Assembly (NCBI RefSeq): GCF_030398335.1
Contig: NZ_JAOAOP010000025.1
Location: forward strand, 1 to 51,419
Direction of reading: 5' to 3'
DNA from: Aquibium sp. A9E412
GTDB taxonomy: Bacteria > Pseudomonadota > Alphaproteobacteria > Rhizobiales > Rhizobiaceae
DNA: 51,419 nt
Shown here: in pieces, positions 40,207 through 47,671 of the stretch
How positions within the stretch are numbered: the first letter of the stretch is position 1
Layout of the letters: each line of letters begins with the position of its first letter
The notes under the pieces: model-generated
Databases searched by the model: none
Seen by the model: only the letters and a program-made list of their open reading frames with translations
Told to the model about the DNA's origin: nothing
Made by a program: the position numbers and the translations under genes

Positions 40207-40977
40207 TCAGATCCTGTCGAGGGTGCGGTCGAGCCAGGCGAAGAAGCCGCTGGCGCCGGCCGTCTCGTCGTCGCCGGCCGGCAGCGCGCCGGCGCTCTCG
40301 GCGAGCGCCCGGCGCGGCCGCGGCGGCAGGTACTTGTTGACCGGCCGCGTGCCCTGCTCCGGCATCAGGTCGACGCCGCCGCGCTCGGCGACCAGCCGCG
40401 AGACCGCCGAGTCGGGATCGCCGAGATCGCCGAAATGGCGCGCATGCGCCGGGCATGTGCGCACGCAGGCCGGCTCGCGGTCGACCGGCTCCAGCGTCTC
40501 GTTGTAGATGCGGTCGACGCACAGCGTGCACTTCTTCATCACGCCGGCCGCGAGATCCATCTCGCGCGCGCCGTACGGGCAGGCCCAGGCGCACAGCCCG
40601 CAGCCGATGCACTTGTCCTCGTCCACCAGCACGATGCCGTCGTCGGCCCGCTTGTAGGAGGCGCCGGTCGGGCACACGGTGACGCAGGGCGCGTCCTCGC
40701 AGTGCAGGCACGACTTGGGAAAGTGCACGATGCGCGCCTCGCCCGCCTCGCCGACCGTCTCGCCACCCTCCGGCACCACCTCGAAGGTGTGGATGCGGTT
40801 GAGCCAGGCGCCGCCGACATCGGGCCCGTAGGGGTCCTGGTCGGACAGCGCGCTGCCATAGCCGCCGGTGTTCCATTCCTTGCAGTTGACGACGCAGGCG
40901 TGGCAGCCGACGCAGACGTCGAGATCGATGACGAGGCCGAGCTTCCTCGGCGTCTCGTGCCGCGGCAGGCTGGTCAT
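40207..40977 (-). CDS. soeB: Four-cluster ferredoxin subunit of sulfite dehydrogenase, SoeB-type
   Basis: A 256-residue electron-transfer subunit with four cysteine groups for [4Fe-4S] clusters: CVGCHACVVNC, CLHCEDAPCVTVC, CIGCGLCAWAC and CTLC...CVRTC. There is no Tat or Sec signal, so it acts on the cytoplasmic side, as in SoeB. The ribosome site GAGGAGGAGCGC is strong, which matters because nearly 1 kb of repeats separates it from soeA. Confidence 0.88.
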   Translation of the reverse strand: MTSLPRHETPRKLGLVIDLDVCVGCHACVVNCKEWNTGGYGSALSDQDPYGPDVGGAWLNRIHTFEVVPEGGETVGEAGEARIVHFPKSCLHCEDAPCVTVCPTGASYKRADDGIVLVDEDKCIGCGLCAWACPYGAREMDLAAGVMKKCTLCVDRIYNETLEPVDREPACVRTCPAHARHFGDLGDPDSAVSRLVAERGGVDLMPEQGTRPVNKYLPPRPRRALAESAGALPAGDDETAGASGFFAWLDRTLDRI

Positions 40978-41000
40978 GCGCTCCTCCTCATCGGCCGCCG

Positions 41001-41880
41001 CCCCTCACCGGCCCGCCGGCATCCGCTCGCAAGCGGAGCGGAAACCGCCGCCACCCGTCCTGCATCTCTCGATCTCCGTCGCACGACCGGCAGCGCACAT
41101 CCCCGGCCAGGCCGCGCGCCCCCCTTCTCCCCGCCCGCGGGGAGAAGGTGCCCCGAAGGGGCGGATGAGGGGCCTTCCGGCGCCGCGGACGAGACGCCAC
41201 CACCGCCGATCTCCCCCCTCGCGGGGGAGATGGCCGGCAGGCCACAGGGGGGCCCGCCCCGCCGCACCACGACAACGCGCCGGCGACCGCCCCTCACCTG
41301 CCTGCCGGCATCCGCTCCCCGCCAGCGGGGAGAGGACGGCCGGCCGCACCGTCCTGCATCTCTCGTTTCCCCTCGCACGACCGACGACGCACATCCCCGG
41401 CCAGGCCACGCGCCCCCCTTCTCCCCGCCCGCGGGGAGAAGGTGCCCCGAAGGGGCGGATGAGGGGCCTTCCGGCGCCGCGGGCGAGGCGCCGCCCCTGC
41501 CACCGCCGATCTCCCCCCTCGCGGGGGAGATGGCCGGCAGGCCAGCGGGGGGCCCGCCACGCCGCCGCACCACGACAACGCGCCGGCGACCGCCCCTCAC
41601 CTGCCTGCCGGCATCCTCTCCCCGCCAGCGGGGAGAGGACGGCCGGCCGCACCGTCCTGCATCTCTCGTTTCCCCTCGCACGACCGACGACGCACATCCC
41701 CGGCCAGGCCGCGCACCCCCCTTCTCCCCGCCCGCGGGGAGAAGGTGCCCCGAAGGGGCGGATGAGGGGCCTTCCGACGCCGCAGACGAGGCGCCGCGCC
41801 CGCCGATCTCCCCCTCGCGCGGGAGATGGCCGGCAGGCCAGAGGGGGGCCCGCCACGCCGCCGCCTCGCGACGCGCACGC
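41001..41880. repeat. Three tandem ~300-bp units rich in palindromes
   Basis: Three imperfect copies begin at about 41001, 41290 and 41593 (periods 289 and 303 bp). Each unit contains CCTTCTCCCCG-CCCG-CGGGGAGAAGG (41123-41148, 41417-41442, 41720-41745) followed by GTGCCCCGAAGGGGCGGATGAGGGG, then ATCTCCCCCCTCGCGGGGGAGAT (41209-41231 in the first unit); units 2 and 3 also have CTCCCCGCCAGCGGGGAG. These motifs resemble the mosaic intergenic repeats common in Rhizobiales. The block fills the 931-bp gap between soeA and soeB. Open frames through it are artefacts of the repeat. Confidence 0.85.
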
Positions 41881-41908
41881 AACCGGTGCTCACACACCCC
41901 GGCGCCCG

Positions 41909-44755
41909 TCATTCGCTCCACTCCTGGCCGTAGCGCAGCTCGTCGGGCGCCGGCGCGGCGTGCGGCACCGGCGAAGCGGCGAAATGCGGCTCGCTGTGCT
42001 CGGCCGGATCGGCCTTCTCGATGCGCACGCGCAGGTCGTACCAGGCCGCCTGGCCGGTGATCGGGTCGGAGTTCGACCAGCGCAGCCCGTCGCCCTTCGG
42101 CGGCAGCAGCTCGTGGATCAGGTGGTTCATCAGGAAGCCCTTCTCGGCCTCCGGCGCCTTCGGATCGAGGCCCCAGGCGCCGGCCCGCTTGCCGATGGCG
42201 TTCCACGTCCACATCGTGTCGCCGTTGGCCGCCTCGGTGCGCGCCACCGGCACCTTGATGCGGCCGTGATGCGAGATCAGCCACACCCAGTCGCCATCGG
42301 CGAGCCCGTGCGCCCGGCAGATCGCGCCCGGCACGTAGAGCACGTTGGACGTGTGGATCTGGCGCAGCCAGGCGTTCATCGAGCCCCAGGAATGGTACAT
42401 CGCCATCGGCCGCTGGGTGACCGCGTGATAGGGGAACTCGGCGCGGTCGACGCCCGCCTCCTCGAGCGGCCGGTACCAGGCGGGCAGCGGCGTGAAGGCC
42501 TGCACGAGCCGCGCGCGGTGGCTTTCCGGCGCCGCCGGCTCGGCCAGCCCCTCGGCCGACAGCCGGAAGCGCTGCAGGATCTCCGAATAGAGCTGGAAGG
42601 TGACCGGCTGCGGCGCGTCGAAGAAGCCCATCTTCACCGCGAAGTCCTGGTACGCGCGGTTGGCGTGCTTCATGAACTGCGCCTCGGGCGGGATCTCGAC
42701 CGAGAAGAAGGCGCCGTTGTCGATGTAGCGGCGGAGCTGCTCGGGATTGGCCGCGCCGCGCCCGACGCGGGTGCCGTCGCTGCCGCGGAACCCCGCCAGC
42801 GGGCCGATGCCCGGCCGCCGCTCGTGGCGCACGATGTAGTCGGCATAGTCGCTGTAGAGCGGCTTGCCGCGGCCGTCGACGAAGCCCGGCAGCCTGAGCC
42901 GCCCGCCGAGGTCGATCAGCACCGACTGGAAGGCGCGCACGTCGCGGTCCGGCTCGACCACCGGCCAGCGGATGGCGTCCTGCACCGCGTCGGGCTCCGA
43001 GATCGGCCGGTCGAGCAGCGAGATGCAGTCGTGCCGCTCCAGATAGGTCGTGTCGGGCAGCACCAGGTCGGCATAGGCGACCATCTCCGAGGCATAGGCG
43101 TCGGAGCAGATGATCTTCGGGATCACGTAGTCGCCGGTCTCCGGGTCGGTGTCCTCCAGCATGCGGATGACGCCGGCCGTGTTCATCGACGAGTTCCACG
43201 CCATGTTGGCCATGTAGAGGAACAGCACGTCGACCGGATAGGGATCGCCGGCATGGGCGTTGGCGATCACCATGTGCATCAGCCCGTGCGCGGCGATCGG
43301 CGCATCCCAGGAGAACGCCTTGTCGATGCGCGCCGGCCGCCCCTCGTCGTCGATCAAGAGGTCCTCCGGCCCGCGCGGAAAGCCCAGATGCGGACCAGCC
43401 AGCGGCTGGCGCGAGCCGAAATGCTCGGCCTTGCCGTGCGGCTTGGGATGCGCGTCGACCGGCTTGGGATAGGGCGGCTCGAAGCGGAAGCCGCCGGGGC
43501 AGTCGACCGCGCCGATCAGCACCTGCAGCATGTGCAGCGCGCGCGCCGTCTGGAAGCCGTTGGAATGGGCCGAGATGCCGCGCATGGCGTGGAAGGCGAC
43601 CGGCCGGCCGACGAAGCGCTCGTGCCGCTCGCCGTGCATGTCGGTCCATGGCTGGGCGATCTCGACCGTCTCCTCGAAGGCGGCGCGGGCGATCTCGGCG
43701 GCCAGGCCGCGGATCGTCTCGGGCGCCACGCCGGTCTCCTCCGCCACCGCCTCGGGCGCGTAGCGCGGATCGAGGTAGCTGTCGGCGAGAAGCTGGAAGA
43801 CCGGCACCGCCGCGCGCCCGTCGTCGAGCCGGTAGCGGCCGGAAAGCGCCGGCCGGGCGCCCTTCTCGCCCTCGGGCACGGCGCGCTCCGTCACCGTCTC
43901 CCAGACCAGCGGCCGGCCCTCGCCGTCGCGCGCGAACAGGCCGTGCTCGGCCGTGCCCGGCCTGTCGATCACCAGCCAGCCGGCATTGGAGTAGCGGCGG
44001 ATGTAGTCGACGTCGATCTTGTGCGCCTTGAGCAGCAGGTGGACGAGCGACAGGATGAGCAGCCCGTCGGTGCCCGGCCGGATGCCGATCCAGTTGTCGG
44101 CGATCGCCGAGTAGCCGGTGCGCACCGGATTGACCGAGACGAAGCGCGCGCCGGTCTCCTTGAGCTTCGACAGGCCGAGCTTGATCGGGTTGGAATCGTG
44201 GTCCTCGGCGACGCCGAACAGCACGAACAGCCGCGTGCGCTCCCAGTCGGGCGCGCCGAACTCCCAGAACGCGCCGCCGATCGTCATGATGCCGGCGGCC
44301 GCCATGTTGACCGAGCAGAAGCCGCCATGCGCGGCATAGTTGGGCGTGCCGAACTGCTGCGCCCAGAAGCCGGTCAGCGACTGCGACTGGTCGCGGCCGG
44401 TAAAGAAGGCGAGCTTCTTCGGGTCGTCGGCGCGCACCGTGTCGAGCCAGCCGGTGGCCAGCTCCAGCGCCTCGTCCCAGGAGATCTCCTCGAACTGGCC
44501 GGAGCCGCGCGGCCCGGTGCGCTTCATCGGCGCCTTGAGGCGGGCCGGCGCGTAGTGCTGCATGATGCCGGCCGAGCCCTTGGCGCACAGCACGCCGCGG
44601 TTGACCGGGTGGTCGCGGTTGCCCTCGATGTAGCGCACCTTGCCGTCGCGCAGATGCACGTTGATGCCGCAGCGGCAGGCGCACATGTAGCAGGTCGTGT
44701 GGCGCAGCTCGTCGCCCACCGGCTTCGACAGATCGAGATGCGGCTGTGCGGTCAT
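41909..44755 (-). CDS. soeA: Molybdopterin catalytic subunit of sulfite dehydrogenase, SoeA-type
   Basis: A 948-residue bis-MGD oxidoreductase of the DMSO-reductase family. The N-terminal [4Fe-4S] motif uses C22, C25, C29 and C57 (TCYMCACRCG...GVLCAKG). FFTGRDQSQSLTGFWAQQFG and PVAFHAMRGISAHSNGFQT belong to the active-site domains; the C-terminal domain (GDWVWLISHHGRIKVPV) closes over the cofactor. No twin-arginine signal is present, so the enzyme is cytoplasmic, as expected for SoeA and unlike thiosulfate or polysulfide reductases. With SoeB and SoeC it would oxidise sulfite to sulfate and feed electrons to quinone, disposing of the sulfite made by SuyAB. A related operator lies 21 bp before its start. 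Confidence 0.88.
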   Translation of the reverse strand: MTAQPHLDLSKPVGDELRHTTCYMCACRCGINVHLRDGKVRYIEGNRDHPVNRGVLCAKGSAGIMQHYAPARLKAPMKRTGPRGSGQFEEISWDEALELATGWLDTVRADDPKKLAFFTGRDQSQSLTGFWAQQFGTPNYAAHGGFCSVNMAAAGIMTIGGAFWEFGAPDWERTRLFVLFGVAEDHDSNPIKLGLSKLKETGARFVSVNPVRTGYSAIADNWIGIRPGTDGLLILSLVHLLLKAHKIDVDYIRRYSNAGWLVIDRPGTAEHGLFARDGEGRPLVWETVTERAVPEGEKGARPALSGRYRLDDGRAAVPVFQLLADSYLDPRYAPEAVAEETGVAPETIRGLAAEIARAAFEETVEIAQPWTDMHGERHERFVGRPVAFHAMRGISAHSNGFQTARALHMLQVLIGAVDCPGGFRFEPPYPKPVDAHPKPHGKAEHFGSRQPLAGPHLGFPRGPEDLLIDDEGRPARIDKAFSWDAPIAAHGLMHMVIANAHAGDPYPVDVLFLYMANMAWNSSMNTAGVIRMLEDTDPETGDYVIPKIICSDAYASEMVAYADLVLPDTTYLERHDCISLLDRPISEPDAVQDAIRWPVVEPDRDVRAFQSVLIDLGGRLRLPGFVDGRGKPLYSDYADYIVRHERRPGIGPLAGFRGSDGTRVGRGAANPEQLRRYIDNGAFFSVEIPPEAQFMKHANRAYQDFAVKMGFFDAPQPVTFQLYSEILQRFRLSAEGLAEPAAPESHRARLVQAFTPLPAWYRPLEEAGVDRAEFPYHAVTQRPMAMYHSWGSMNAWLRQIHTSNVLYVPGAICRAHGLADGDWVWLISHHGRIKVPVARTEAANGDTMWTWNAIGKRAGAWGLDPKAPEAEKGFLMNHLIHELLPPKGDGLRWSNSDPITGQAAWYDLRVRIEKADPAEHSEPHFAASPVPHAAPAPDELRYGQEWSE

Positions 44756-44775
44756 GGGCCCTCCTCCGACACCGA

Positions 44776-44789
44776 GTCCTATATAAGAC
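44776..44789. promoter_or_regulatory. Operator S5 upstream of soeA
   Basis: GTCCTATATAAGAC is a 14-bp inverted repeat with one mismatched pair (the fully symmetric form would be GTCTTATATAAGAC). It carries the TATATAAG core of operators S2 and S4 and sits 21 bp upstream of the soeA start, in a short A+T-rich patch. It is the weakest member of the set, so control by the same regulator is likely but not certain. Confidence 0.6.
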
Positions 44790-44899
44790 CCGGCCGAATG
44801 AAAATGCCCTCGGCGGCTGGCGCGACGAATTTCCGCGCCCTGGCACGGCTTCGTCCGGCCGGTCGCCGGCGGGCGGGCGCGCCCGCCCCCGCGGCAGCC

Positions 44900-45331
44900 T
44901 CAGTCGACGACGACGATCCGCGTGTTGCCCGGCCCGATACGCTTGACGAGCGAGAACAGCGTCGCGGCGTTGGCGGTGTGCAGCCGCACGCAGCCGTGCG
45001 AGGCCGGCCGGCCGAGCTTGCTGACGGCGTTGGTGCCGTGGATCGCGTAGCCACGGTAGTAGAAGATCGAGTACGGCATCGGCGACATGTCGTATTTGCG
45101 CGAGTGCCACATCTTGTGCATGCGCACCGGCCGCCACTGGCCGCGCGGCGTGACGTAGCCGCGCCGCGCCGTCGACACCGGCCAGCGGTAGAGCACCTTG
45201 CCGTGCCGCGTCACCGTCATCGTCTGCTTGGAAACGCTGATCTTGGCGACCAGCGCGGCCGCCGTCGCGATCTGCGGTGCCGAAAACAGCATCGCCACCG
45301 CAAGCATGGCACTGAGCAGGCAGTTTTTCAT
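44900..45331 (-). CDS. Small L,D-transpeptidase (YkuD family)
   Basis: A 143-residue secreted protein with a signal peptide (LLSAMLAVAMLFSAPQIATAA) and a compact YkuD domain. The catalytic motif is complete: H98 in YAIHGTN, and S111-H-G-C114-V-R116 with the nucleophile Cys114. L,D-transpeptidases make 3-3 cross-links in peptidoglycan or attach lipoproteins to it. It is short because it lacks additional domains, as is usual for this kind in Rhizobiales. The upstream region has an A+T-rich stretch (AACTGTAACAATTGAACAAC) that probably holds the promoter. No relation to the sulfonate genes is evident. Confidence 0.9.
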   Translation of the reverse strand: MKNCLLSAMLAVAMLFSAPQIATAAALVAKISVSKQTMTVTRHGKVLYRWPVSTARRGYVTPRGQWRPVRMHKMWHSRKYDMSPMPYSIFYYRGYAIHGTNAVSKLGRPASHGCVRLHTANAATLFSLVKRIGPGNTRIVVVD

Positions 45332-45535
45332 CGGTCCAACCCCACGCCCTGTCCCGGGCAAGGCCGGCCGCATCGTCGCCCGGCAAACGCCACCTGGCCC
45401 GGACAGTCTAACGAAACCCCAAAGCCGAACTGTAACAATTGAACAACAAGCCGTGATCGCCGGCAAGCACAAGCTGCGATCGCGGTGAATCGCGGCTTGC
45501 CAAGGCCGCCCGTCGCCTGCTCAAGTCGCCGGGCC

Positions 45536-46816
45536 ATGCATGAAGAGCTCTCCCGCGCCGTCGCCGGCCGTGTCGAGGATCTGGTCGCGCTGACCGTCGA
45601 CCTGATCCGCTTTCCCACCGTCAATCCGCCGGGCGAGGCCTACACGCCCTGCGCCGAGTTCATCGCCCGCCGGCTCGCCGCCAGCGGCTTCGAGACGACG
45701 CTGATCCGCGGCGAAGGCGCGCCGGGCGATAGCGACCGGCATCCGCGCACCAATGTCGTCGCGCGGCGCGAGGGGCGCCGCCCGGGGCCCACGGTGCACT
45801 TCAACTCGCACATCGACGTGGTCGAGGCCGGCGCCGGCTGGACCGTGGACCCGTTCGCCGGCGTCGTGCGCGACGGCAAGGTGTTCGGCCGCGGCGCCTG
45901 CGACATGAAGGGCGGGCTCGCCGCCTCGATCGTCGCGGCCGAGGCCTATCTCGCCGTCAATCCCGGCTTCGCCGGCGCCATCGAGATCTCCGGCACGGCC
46001 GACGAGGAATCCGGCGGCTTCGGCGGCGTCGCCTATCTCGCCCGCCAGGGCTTCTTCTCCCGGCCGCGCGTCGACCACGTCATCATCCCCGAGCCGCTCA
46101 ACAAGGACCGCATCTGCCTCGGCCACCGCGGCGTGTGGTGGGCCGAGATCGAGACGCACGGCGCCATCGCGCACGGCTCGATGCCGTTTCTCGGCGATTC
46201 GGCGATCCGCCACATGGGCGCCGTGCTCGCCGCCTTCGAGGCCGAGCTGTTCCCCCTGCTCGACGCCAAGACGACGCGCATGCCGGTCGTGCCGGAGGGC
46301 GCGCGGCGCTCGACGCTCAACCTCAACTCGGTGCATGGCGGCCAGACGGAGGACTTCTTCCCCGGCCTGCCGGCGCCCAACGTCGCCGATTCGGCGCGCC
46401 TGGTGATCGACCGCCGCTTCCTGATCGAGGAGGACATCGCCGAGGTGAAGGGCGAGGTGACGCGCATCCTCGAGCGGCTGAAGCGCGAGCGGCCGAAGTT
46501 CGACTACGCCATCCGCGACCTGATGGAGGTGCTGCCGCTGATGACCGAGCGCGACGCGCCGGTGCCCACCGCGATCGCCGAGGGCATCCGCAGCGTGTTC
46601 GGCCGCGAGCCCGACTACGTCGTCTCGCCGGGCACCTACGACCAGAAGCACGTGGCGCGCATCGGCCACCTGCACGACTGCATCGCCTACGGCCCCGGCA
46701 TCCTCGACCTGGCGCACCGGCCCGACGAATGGGTCGGCATCGACGACATGCGCGAGAGCGCCACGGTGATGGCGATCGGCCTGCACGCGCTCCTCACCGG
46801 CGCGGGGGCCGGCTGA
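45536..46816 (+). CDS. M20-family metallopeptidase (ArgE/DapE-like)
   Basis: A 426-residue zinc-dependent amidohydrolase of the acetylornithine deacetylase/succinyl-diaminopimelate desuccinylase family. Metal-ligand motifs are seen in VHFNSHIDVVEAG (His/Asp), GRGACDMKGG (bridging Asp) and SGTADEESGG (Glu-Glu, with the general base), with the final His ligand at QKHVARIGHLHD or the LDLAHRPDEWV segment near the C terminus. No signal peptide. ArgE-type gene order is absent, so the substrate (an N-acyl amino acid or a carbamoyl compound) is not known. Confidence 0.88.
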   Translation: MHEELSRAVAGRVEDLVALTVDLIRFPTVNPPGEAYTPCAEFIARRLAASGFETTLIRGEGAPGDSDRHPRTNVVARREGRRPGPTVHFNSHIDVVEAGAGWTVDPFAGVVRDGKVFGRGACDMKGGLAASIVAAEAYLAVNPGFAGAIEISGTADEESGGFGGVAYLARQGFFSRPRVDHVIIPEPLNKDRICLGHRGVWWAEIETHGAIAHGSMPFLGDSAIRHMGAVLAAFEAELFPLLDAKTTRMPVVPEGARRSTLNLNSVHGGQTEDFFPGLPAPNVADSARLVIDRRFLIEEDIAEVKGEVTRILERLKRERPKFDYAIRDLMEVLPLMTERDAPVPTAIAEGIRSVFGREPDYVVSPGTYDQKHVARIGHLHDCIAYGPGILDLAHRPDEWVGIDDMRESATVMAIGLHALLTGAGAG

Positions 46817-46821
46817 GGCCG

Positions 46822-46920
46822 AAGCGTTCGCCGGCGCCGCGCGCCGCCGCTCCGCCCTCCGCGACACGACGATGCGCCGGAGCCGGCCGGCGAGCGCGCG
46901 AGAGGCGGACCGGCTCGGGT
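46822..46920 (-). repeat. Decayed copy of the dispersed repeat
   Basis: The stretch begins GAAGCGTTCGCCGGCG, has CGCTCCGCCCTCCGCG in place of GGTTCGCCGTCCGCAG, and ends GGAGCCGGCCGG...GGCGGACCGGCTC, following the order of copy B at 8601-8697 with many substitutions. It separates the M20 gene from the convergent antitoxin gene. The match is by eye. Confidence 0.4.
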
Positions 46921-46949
46921 GGCGGTCTCGCGACCGGCCGCGCCTGCGA

Positions 46950-47234
46950 TCACGGGTCGGGCTTCACCAGATCCACGCGGAGCACCGTGCCGGTTGCTTC
47001 GGCGTAGCGTCTCAAGGTCGCCAGCGTCGGCGACACGCCGCCGCCTTCGAGCCGGGCGATCGCCGACTGCGTCGTGCCGATCCGCCGCGCCAGCTCTGCC
47101 TGTGACAGCCTGGCCTTCATCCGCGCCCGCACCAGCGCCTCGATGACGGCGTACTCGGTGTCCGCCTCGGCATAGGCCGCGCGGAACCGGGCATCCTGCA
47201 TCAGGCCCTTTTTCAGCTCGTTCACCGTCTTCAC
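46950..47234 (-). CDS. HigA-like XRE antitoxin
   Basis: A 94-residue helix-turn-helix protein. The DNA-binding domain occupies about residues 42-80 (RLSQAELARRIGTTQSAIARLEGGGVSPTL is its core, in two parts). The N-terminal helices AYAEADTEYAVIEALVRARM are typical for antitoxins of RelE/HigB-type toxins. The GTG start at 47234 overlaps the toxin stop codon (GTGA), so it is translated after the toxin gene, the inverted order of HigBA systems. Confidence 0.82.
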   Translation of the reverse strand: MKTVNELKKGLMQDARFRAAYAEADTEYAVIEALVRARMKARLSQAELARRIGTTQSAIARLEGGGVSPTLATLRRYAEATGTVLRVDLVKPDP

Positions 47235-47554
47235 GACAACACCTTCCTCATCCGCTCGCGGGCGATCCGCAGGGCCGCAGCCGGCGTCTTGCGCGACTTC
47301 TTGGCAAACACGTGCAAGACGATGACGCGCCGCTCGCTCGCCGTGACATAGATTCCGCGGGCAAGCCCACCCGGGGCCTTCGCCCGCAGTTCCCAGAGCT
47401 TGCCTTCGAGATGGCGGACATGCGGCTCGCGAAGCCGCTCCAACCCGACCCTCTCGACCATCTCCATCAGGCGGATCAGACGGGCCTGAAGCGCCGGAGC
47501 CAACGCGACGATCTCCGCCTCCGCCGCCTCGAGGATTTCGACCGTCCATCGCAC
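47231..47554 (-). CDS. RelE/HigB-like toxin
   Basis: A 107-residue RelE-superfamily protein (phage-derived Gp49-like branch). Signature segments are TVEILEAAEAEIVALAP, HVRHLEGKLWELRAKA and ARGIYVTASERRVIVLHVFAKKSRKTP, the last holding the basic residues that cleave mRNA on the ribosome in related toxins. The start is probably the GTG at 47554 (VRWTVEIL); a Met 11 codons upstream lacks family similarity. An A+T-rich stretch (AAATATAGCG) just upstream probably holds the promoter. Confidence 0.82.
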   Translation of the reverse strand: MRWTVEILEAAEAEIVALAPALQARLIRLMEMVERVGLERLREPHVRHLEGKLWELRAKAPGGLARGIYVTASERRVIVLHVFAKKSRKTPAAALRIARERMRKVLS

Positions 47555-47671
47555 CGTGCAAATATAGCGTAAAGGCGATAGCCGCACAATTCCCTCGGCC
47601 CGCGCGATTTACTCCGGCGGCGTTTCGCGCTTTGATCGCGCCGACATCAACGCAGTGCCGGAGAGAACCGC

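Noticed and set aside
41001-41880. Repeat array considered as a CRISPR locus
   Set aside because: The units are ~300 bp with internal palindromes and no short repeat-spacer alternation; no cas genes are nearby.
41909-44755. Molybdenum subunit as formate dehydrogenase or thiosulfate/polysulfide reductase
   Set aside because: There is no selenocysteine/cysteine formate dehydrogenase signature or accessory genes, and no Tat signal as periplasmic PhsA/PsrA would have; the subunit composition and genomic context favour SoeA.
40868-45442. A >1500-codon open frame across soeA and the repeat array, and short frames with recurring SPRGRGE-type peptides
   Set aside because: The long frame is antisense to soeA and compositionally biased. 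The short frames are translations of the palindromic repeats and repeat themselves with the DNA unit.
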